In this document: in pieces, positions 8,551 through 12,500 of the stretch
How the letters are laid out: each line of letters starts with the position of its first letter
How positions within the stretch are numbered: the stretch's first letter is position 1
Origin: Chondrilla cf. caribensis
Taxonomy: Eukaryota > Porifera > Demospongiae > Chondrillida > Chondrillidae
NCBI GenBank assembly: GCA_964020155.1
Contig: OZ026555.1
Span: forward strand, 4,769,795 to 4,782,294
Direction: 5' to 3'
Length of the DNA: 12,500 nt
Notes under the pieces: generated by a model
What the model saw: only the letters and a program-made list of their open reading frames with translations
Told to the model about the DNA's origin: nothing
Databases searched by the model: none
Position numbers and translations under genes: made by a program

Positions 8551-9922
8551 ATGTTGCCGACTGACGTTGAATACCGAACCATTCAGAATTGTTACACCAG
8601 ACTGTGCCAACAACTTCACTATCCCTCCATAGGACACCGACTCATACCACTGGGCGTCATCACCATAGAGGCGCATGAGAGCATTAGGCACACTCCAGGC
8701 GGATCTAGAGAACAGAATGAGAAATTTGTAAACATTTTGGCCCGGAATAGTAGCAAAGAGGGATTTTACAAGTTTTTGGACGCTATGAAGAGTATATCGA
8801 CATTCTCCGATTTGGTGGAAGCGATTGAGAGTGAGTCGAATAGTGGAAGACATATTGGTAGCTCAGTATGAGGATGGTGGGTAGTCTGGGGTAGGTAGAC
8901 CCATTCTCGCCTCCAATTTGAAATTGGACTTCGTCCCGGCGAGAAACTGATGAGACTAGACCCTTTATCACTGGGATGAAGTCCCAATTTCAAATTGGAG
9001 GCAAGAATGGGCTGGACTATGCGACACTAGGTTGTGGGTGTGTCCATGAGAAATGGAAGTTGAGATGACTAAGTGTAATTAATAATAGCACCCATTGCTG
9101 TGGAAACAGAGCCTTTATAGGGGCAATTTGGTATTATATAAAGCCCTGACCGTTCTATATAGCGTCCAGCCATTCAGCTGGTGCGGTTTTCAATGTTCAC
9201 GATGTCAACAGATGCATACTGGTTAGATCAGGTCATGCAATCTGATGTGGAATTCACCCACCCTCACAACTTCAAGCCTTTCATTCGTCATACTGCCCTC
9301 GTGCCAATGACTTAACATCAACTAACATACCTGAATTGGAAATGATTGAATTTACGTATATACATGATTCACTATAGCTGTTTGTGGTAATCCCGGTTAC
9401 ATGGGACCTAGTTTTGTCCTGATATGATTGTACTACAGTGGAACCTGCTATAAAGACCACCTCTACACAAAGACCACCTGGCCTAAGAGACCGTCACTGG
9501 ACTACCCACAATGTCAACTCCACTACAGTAAAGCACCTCTGTATAAAGACCCCCTGTCTATAGAGGCCACCTTGTCCTGGTCCCTTGGGTGGTCTTTATA
9601 TACAGGCTTCACTGTATCTATGGTCTGAGTATGGATGAGTGCCTGTGACAAATGCAGTACACACACATGATGTGATGAGACTGATTTGCACTGACTGATC
9701 TCTGCTGTTCTCCATTTTAAGCTGAGCTGGAGCAGTTGAAGACGGCTGAATATGATGAGCCACCAAGTGAACCATCTGAACCTGATATCAAACCTGAACC
9801 ACAACCTCCAAATGCAACTGGGAATTGGAACAAATCTTTATTTATAAGTGCTTTTGTACTTGGTGAGTGGACACATTTCAATTGGATGGTTGCTTCTATC
9901 TTCAGTTGCATCCCTGTACACT

Positions 9923-9971
<49 letters not shown>

Positions 9972-10005
9972 GTGTGCGTGCATACGTGCATGTGTGTGTG
10001 CGTGT

Positions 10006-10042
<37 letters not shown>

Positions 10043-10498
10043 GTTGTGACAATGCTTACTGAACCATTTTCCTGCAGTTCTAGTTATTGTCATTGTACCC
10101 TGGGCGAAAAGTACTTTTGTTAATACTTTCTGGAAGAAACTGCCAACAGGTATGTTGGAGCGGAAGTTATGTACCTGAGTAACTTCCTCTGCAGCTGGAG
10201 TTTGTGGAATGTTATTTGTTGTGATATTAACTAATACACTATTGTGTTAATTATCTTCACATCTAATCATCACATCTAGTCTAATGAGTTACTGTTACTT
10301 GTTGTGTTTTCATCACTGCAGACAGCCATTTTGAGGGTGGTTACTACGGCACTTTTGACACCGAACCTCTGCCTCCAGCCAGTGAGTGTTGAGTAGTGAT
10401 ATATGAAGTTGGTGACAGTATATCATCATACTATTTTTAATACTGTCATGTTCTCAGTTGTCAGTTGTTATATGAATTTATGAGCATTTGCCATACGT

Positions 10499-10540
<42 letters not shown>

Positions 10541-10609
10541 CACACACACAACACACACACATACAGACACACACACCATGCACGCGCGCATGCACACACA
10601 CACACACAC

Positions 10610-10648
<39 letters not shown>

Positions 10649-10970
10649 CATGCACACACTGTTGTTTTCTCCAGCCATTAGCTCCGCCCCCACCATGAAG
10701 CAACTCCGCCTTCATGTGATACCACACATAGCGACTGACTGGGAAGCACTGGCCGACATTTTGCTCAATTCTCCCGACTCAACTTCAGTGGCTAGTCAGA
10801 TTGCGGCCAACATTCCTACCGTGGCCAACAGGTGTGCCGAACTGCTGAAGACATGGCTTAAGAATGACGTAGACGCCAGCTGGAGCAAGCTACTGAGCAG
10901 CATTGAGCAACTGGGACACAAGAAGCTCGGGAAGAACATCAGAGAGATGATACAGAAGGAAGAATTGTAG
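8551..10970 (+). CDS. CARD-like / transmembrane / death-domain protein (5 exons)
   Basis: Coding exons are 8551-8830, 9722-9862, 10078-10149, 10322-10381 and 10675-10970. All introns are GT-AG and phase 1, giving 282 residues. The start is the first in-frame ATG after a stop at 8470. Residues about 1-93 look like a CARD: helices with LIPLGVITIEAHESIR and then EKFVNILARN...GFYKFLDAM. Residues 95-130 form a Pro/Glu-rich linker (PPSEPSEPDIKPEP) with one NAT sequon. SLFISAFVLVLVIVIVPW (132-149) is a membrane segment interrupted by intron 2. A 40-residue Gly/Pro-rich spacer follows. Residues about 192-278 match a death domain (IATDWEALADIL, ANRCAELLKTWL, SWSKLLSSIEQLG, LGKNI). The tail is KEEL. 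Such domains assemble apoptosis and innate-immune complexes; CARD-linker-anchor order recalls MAVS, but MAVS lacks a death domain. Partners are unknown, and the exon joins rest on frame and domain continuity. Confidence 0.82.
8900..9011. repeat. Imperfect inverted repeat in intron 1 of the CARD-death gene
   Basis: The left arm 8900-8937 (CCCATTCTCGCCTCCAATTT onward) and right arm 8973-9011 are reverse complements apart from two mismatches and one indel, around a 35-bp centre. Weak outer similarity (TAGTC at 8882, GACTA at 9015) suggests a decayed foldback element; I found no target duplication. The inner CCAATTTGAAATTGG is itself nearly palindromic. Confidence 0.75.
9130..9315 (+). other. TATA-like motif and 40-codon ORF inside intron 1 (uncertain)
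   Basis: TTATATAAAG at about 9134 is followed some 50 bp later by an ATG at 9193 that opens 40 codons, beginning MFTMSTDAYWLDQ and ending at TAA 9313-9315. I do not recognise the peptide. It could be a relic of an inserted sequence or chance. No acceptor or donor joins it in frame with the surrounding gene. Confidence 0.15.
9434..9615. mobile_element. TIR MITE with TA ends in intron 1 of the CARD-death gene
   Basis: The left end, CAGTGGAACCTGC and then TATAAAGACCACC, matches the reverse complement of the right end (CAGTGAAGCCTG, TATATAAAGACCACC) over roughly 26 bp with a few differences. Both ends are flanked by TA, giving a 178-bp element. The motif AAAGACCACCT also repeats inside the left half. 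CAGT ends and TA duplications fit a non-autonomous Tc1/mariner-type element. The rest of the 891-bp intron (8831-9721) shows no gene beyond the items listed. Confidence 0.75.
9924..10039. repeat. (TG)n microsatellite, intron 2 of the CARD-death gene
   Basis: Two TG tracts flank a mixed core (AGGTGTGCGTGCATACGTGC), together about 116 bp. It fills the middle of the 215-bp intron that splits the membrane segment. Confidence 0.95.
10501..10659. repeat. (CA)n compound repeat, intron 4 of the CARD-death gene
   Basis: About 160 bp of CA repeat with AACAC slips and two CACCATGCAC-type breaks. It runs to within 15 bp of the last exon's acceptor (TTTTCTCCAG at 10665-10674), leaving very little room for a branch point and polypyrimidine tract. 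Confidence 0.94.
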
Positions 10971-11268
10971 GCAAGATTGAGTCTTTTAAATGGTATAATG
11001 GTGTGTGCTGACTCTCAACTTGTGTACTGTGTATAGCTTTTACATTGTGATTCCTTTGTATGTACAGTACTTGTTTGTTAATTTTTATATCTACGTATGC
11101 ATGTGTAGTTAATACTAATAATTGTAGTGGATGACCGTACAGACATGTTATACTATATAGCTAGCTAGACCATAGATACTATAATCAGGGCTAAGTAGTT
11201 CGTTTCCTAGCTGTGCGTTAGTTGCCGTTTAGGGTGGTTTCATAGCTCACGTGATACCGCATTCCAAG
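10971..11268 (+). other. 3' flank of CARD-death gene and promoter region of the next gene
   Basis: About 300 bp, AT-rich in the first 200. I find no canonical AATAAA for the upstream gene before the next start codon; the nearest AATAAA (11294) is inside the next coding region. The last 60 bp turn GC-richer and hold the CACGTG box. No RNA gene is seen. Confidence 0.55.
11247..11254. promoter_or_regulatory. TCACGTGA E-box upstream of the DUF4139-like gene
   Basis: The palindrome TCACGTGA ends 14 bp before the start codon at 11269. This is the core bound by bHLH-zip factors of the USF/MITF/TFEB class. CAAGATGGCTGC, which spans the ATG, also resembles the YY1 motif CAAGATGGCGGC often found at TATA-less starts. 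Function is inferred. Confidence 0.4.
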
Positions 11269-12500
11269 ATGGCTGCGTCTCAGTTCTCTATGCCAATAAA
11301 GGAGATCTTCTTGTACGACAATGGATATGCTGTGTTTCGTAGGGAGGCAGAAGTTAAAGGAAGTGGTCAGGTTAACCTCTTCTTTCATCGTAGCCAAGTA
11401 AACAGCGTTTTGGAATCGTTGCGATTGTTCGGAGAGGCTAGTTCGAAGATAGGAAATATCGCGTACGAACCGACCAAACCGAAAGCTAACGTCCAGATCG
11501 GTACCCCAAGCCCGTATATCGGGCTACTTGGTCAGTTGAAGGGCTTGCAAGTGAAAATAGTTATCTGCAACGAGGAGAAGCAAGATGAGCATATCGGTCG
11601 TTTGTTGGGAGTGAACGAACTGTTTGATGTTGCCTCAAAGACCTACGTGAATCACGTGATCCTTTTCGTGGAACCGAGTGAGGTCCGTTCTCTGCCCCTC
11701 CACGCCATCTGCTCCTTGCAGGTGTTGAGCGATCGCATGCAGCATGACCTCTCGCATGCTCTTGATCTAGCCACCACTTCCGAGAATGACGAAATACAGA
11801 AGTTGTCCTTTTTCTTCTCCGACGTTCCCTCAGAGCAACCTTTGAAGGCTCAGTATGGCCTGGTCACCACTGACTGGAAGAGCACTTATCGTCTCATCTT
11901 CAAAGACGATTCTCTTGGTAAATTTCATCTTGACGGGATGGCAGTAGTGGAGAACAATCTAGATGAAGATTGGACGAATGTTCAGCTCACACTTGTGGTC
12001 GGGGCTCCTCCACTGAATTCAGCCAAGAGCAGCGGGACAACAGGGACGTGGAGTCTCATCATCAAGCACTTCACCGGATCAAGTTTCACTCTTCGTTGCA
12101 ACCCAAAGGATACCATCATGTCGATCAAACTGAAGATTTACGAGATGAAAAAGGGACCCCATCCCAACAACTTCAAGCTACTGTACGCTGGGAAAGCACT
12201 CGATGCCGGTCGACTGGTGTCCGACTACACCATCTACGACAGATCTGTTCTCAACATGGAGGTCAGTAGTGGAACATCCAACGTTACAGTTGAAAACGAA
12301 AATGTTGAGTTTGTGATGTCCTCGCTGGATAGCCTGTCTTTCTATCCCATCACCAGCAAAGTCACAGCCCAGCGTAAGCAGAAGGCCATTGTTCCCATGC
12401 TGCAAACCACTCTGGAGGCACAGAATGTTGTCCTGTACAGCGAAATGGCTCGGAGGGGAAATCCCCTCTCGGCCGTATTGTTTGCCAACTCCACGGGTCG
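11269..12500 (+). CDS. DUF4139-like protein with inserted ubiquitin-like domain (5' part, runs off window)
   Basis: Open for 410 codons from an ATG in strong context (AAGATGG) to the window edge, with no intron. Residues about 8-70 resemble the N-terminal part of bacterial-type DUF4139 proteins (LYDNGYAVFRREAEVKGSG, then SQVNSVLESLRLFG). LLGQLKGLQVKI and LSDRMQHDLSHALDLA follow. Residues 196-249 match the core, YGLVTTDWKSTYRL, then LDGMAVVENN, DEDWTNVQLTLVVGAPP. Residues 261-332 are ubiquitin-like: WSLIIKHFTGSSFTLRC, DTIMSIKLKI, FKLLYAGKALDAGRLVSDYT. The AGK lysine is K309, and no GlyGly tail follows. From about 345 the DUF4139-like part resumes (QKAIVPML, VVLYSEMARRGNPLSAVLFANSTG). No signal peptide is seen, so it is probably cytosolic. 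The family's biochemical role is unknown to me. The family match is from memory of its sequence pattern, without a search; the ubiquitin-like call is firmer. Confidence 0.75.
   Translation, partial: MAASQFSMPIKEIFLYDNGYAVFRREAEVKGSGQVNLFFHRSQVNSVLESLRLFGEASSKIGNIAYEPTKPKANVQIGTPSPYIGLLGQLKGLQVKIVICNEEKQDEHIGRLLGVNELFDVASKTYVNHVILFVEPSEVRSLPLHAICSLQVLSDRMQHDLSHALDLATTSENDEIQKLSFFFSDVPSEQPLKAQYGLVTTDWKSTYRLIFKDDSLGKFHLDGMAVVENNLDEDWTNVQLTLVVGAPPLNSAKSSGTTGTWSLIIKHFTGSSFTLRCNPKDTIMSIKLKIYEMKKGPHPNNFKLLYAGKALDAGRLVSDYTIYDRSVLNMEVSSGTSNVTVENENVEFVMSSLDSLSFYPITSKVTAQRKQKAIVPMLQTTLEAQNVVLYSEMARRGNPLSAVLFANSTG

Noticed and set aside
8503..8853. 116-codon minus-strand ORF
   Set aside because: It is antisense to exon 1 of the CARD-death gene, whose + strand frame has a recognisable CARD-like pattern and splices in phase to later exons.
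11970..12405. 99-codon + ORF at 11970 and 75-codon minus ORF at 12178
   Set aside because: Both are out of frame with the 410-codon open frame that carries the ubiquitin-like domain.
1..12500. tRNA or rRNA genes
   Set aside because: I looked for cloverleaf-like and rRNA-like stretches in the introns and spacers and saw none that I could support.

Overview
This window reads as nuclear DNA of an invertebrate animal. All coding sequence is on the + strand, in three genes that follow each other head to tail. Two of them are rich in short GT-AG introns. The introns and spacers are packed with (TG)n/(CA)n tracts, two large minisatellites and small inverted-repeat transposons. A compact, intron-rich genome with death-fold adaptors and many CAGT-ended elements would suit a sponge or another early-branching animal. 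That placement is an inference from style; nothing here is diagnostic of a lineage.

Layout. (1) 1-7932: an essentially complete gene for the ER chaperone GRP94/endoplasmin (HSP90B1). It has 19 reconstructed coding exons, 820 codons, a signal peptide and a C-terminal KEEL tail. Two CCAAT-N9-CCANN elements resembling the ER stress response element lie upstream. Intron 3 is filled by a 47-bp minisatellite, intron 13 by a 30-bp minisatellite, and introns 4 and 12 hold TIR elements. (2) 7933-8550: the GRP94 3' end (AATAAA at 8049), an AT-rich spacer, and a 129-bp perfect palindromic transposon with a 9-bp target duplication. (3) 8551-10970: a five-exon gene for a predicted 282-residue protein with a CARD-like domain, a proline/acidic linker, one membrane segment and a C-terminal death domain; it also ends in KEEL. 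(4) 10971-11268: a short spacer with a CACGTG box. (5) 11269-12500 and beyond: an uninterrupted 410-codon reading frame cut by the window edge. It resembles bacterial-type DUF4139 proteins and carries a ubiquitin-like domain in the family's variable middle.

How they work together. GRP94 is a lumenal HSP90 that folds secreted and membrane proteins. The second gene looks like a membrane-anchored apoptosis or innate-immunity adaptor. The third has no known role that I can state. Nothing shows that the three share a pathway, beyond the curiosity that the first two products both end in KEEL. The most unusual items are the DUF4139/ubiquitin-like fusion and the CARD-membrane-death protein.
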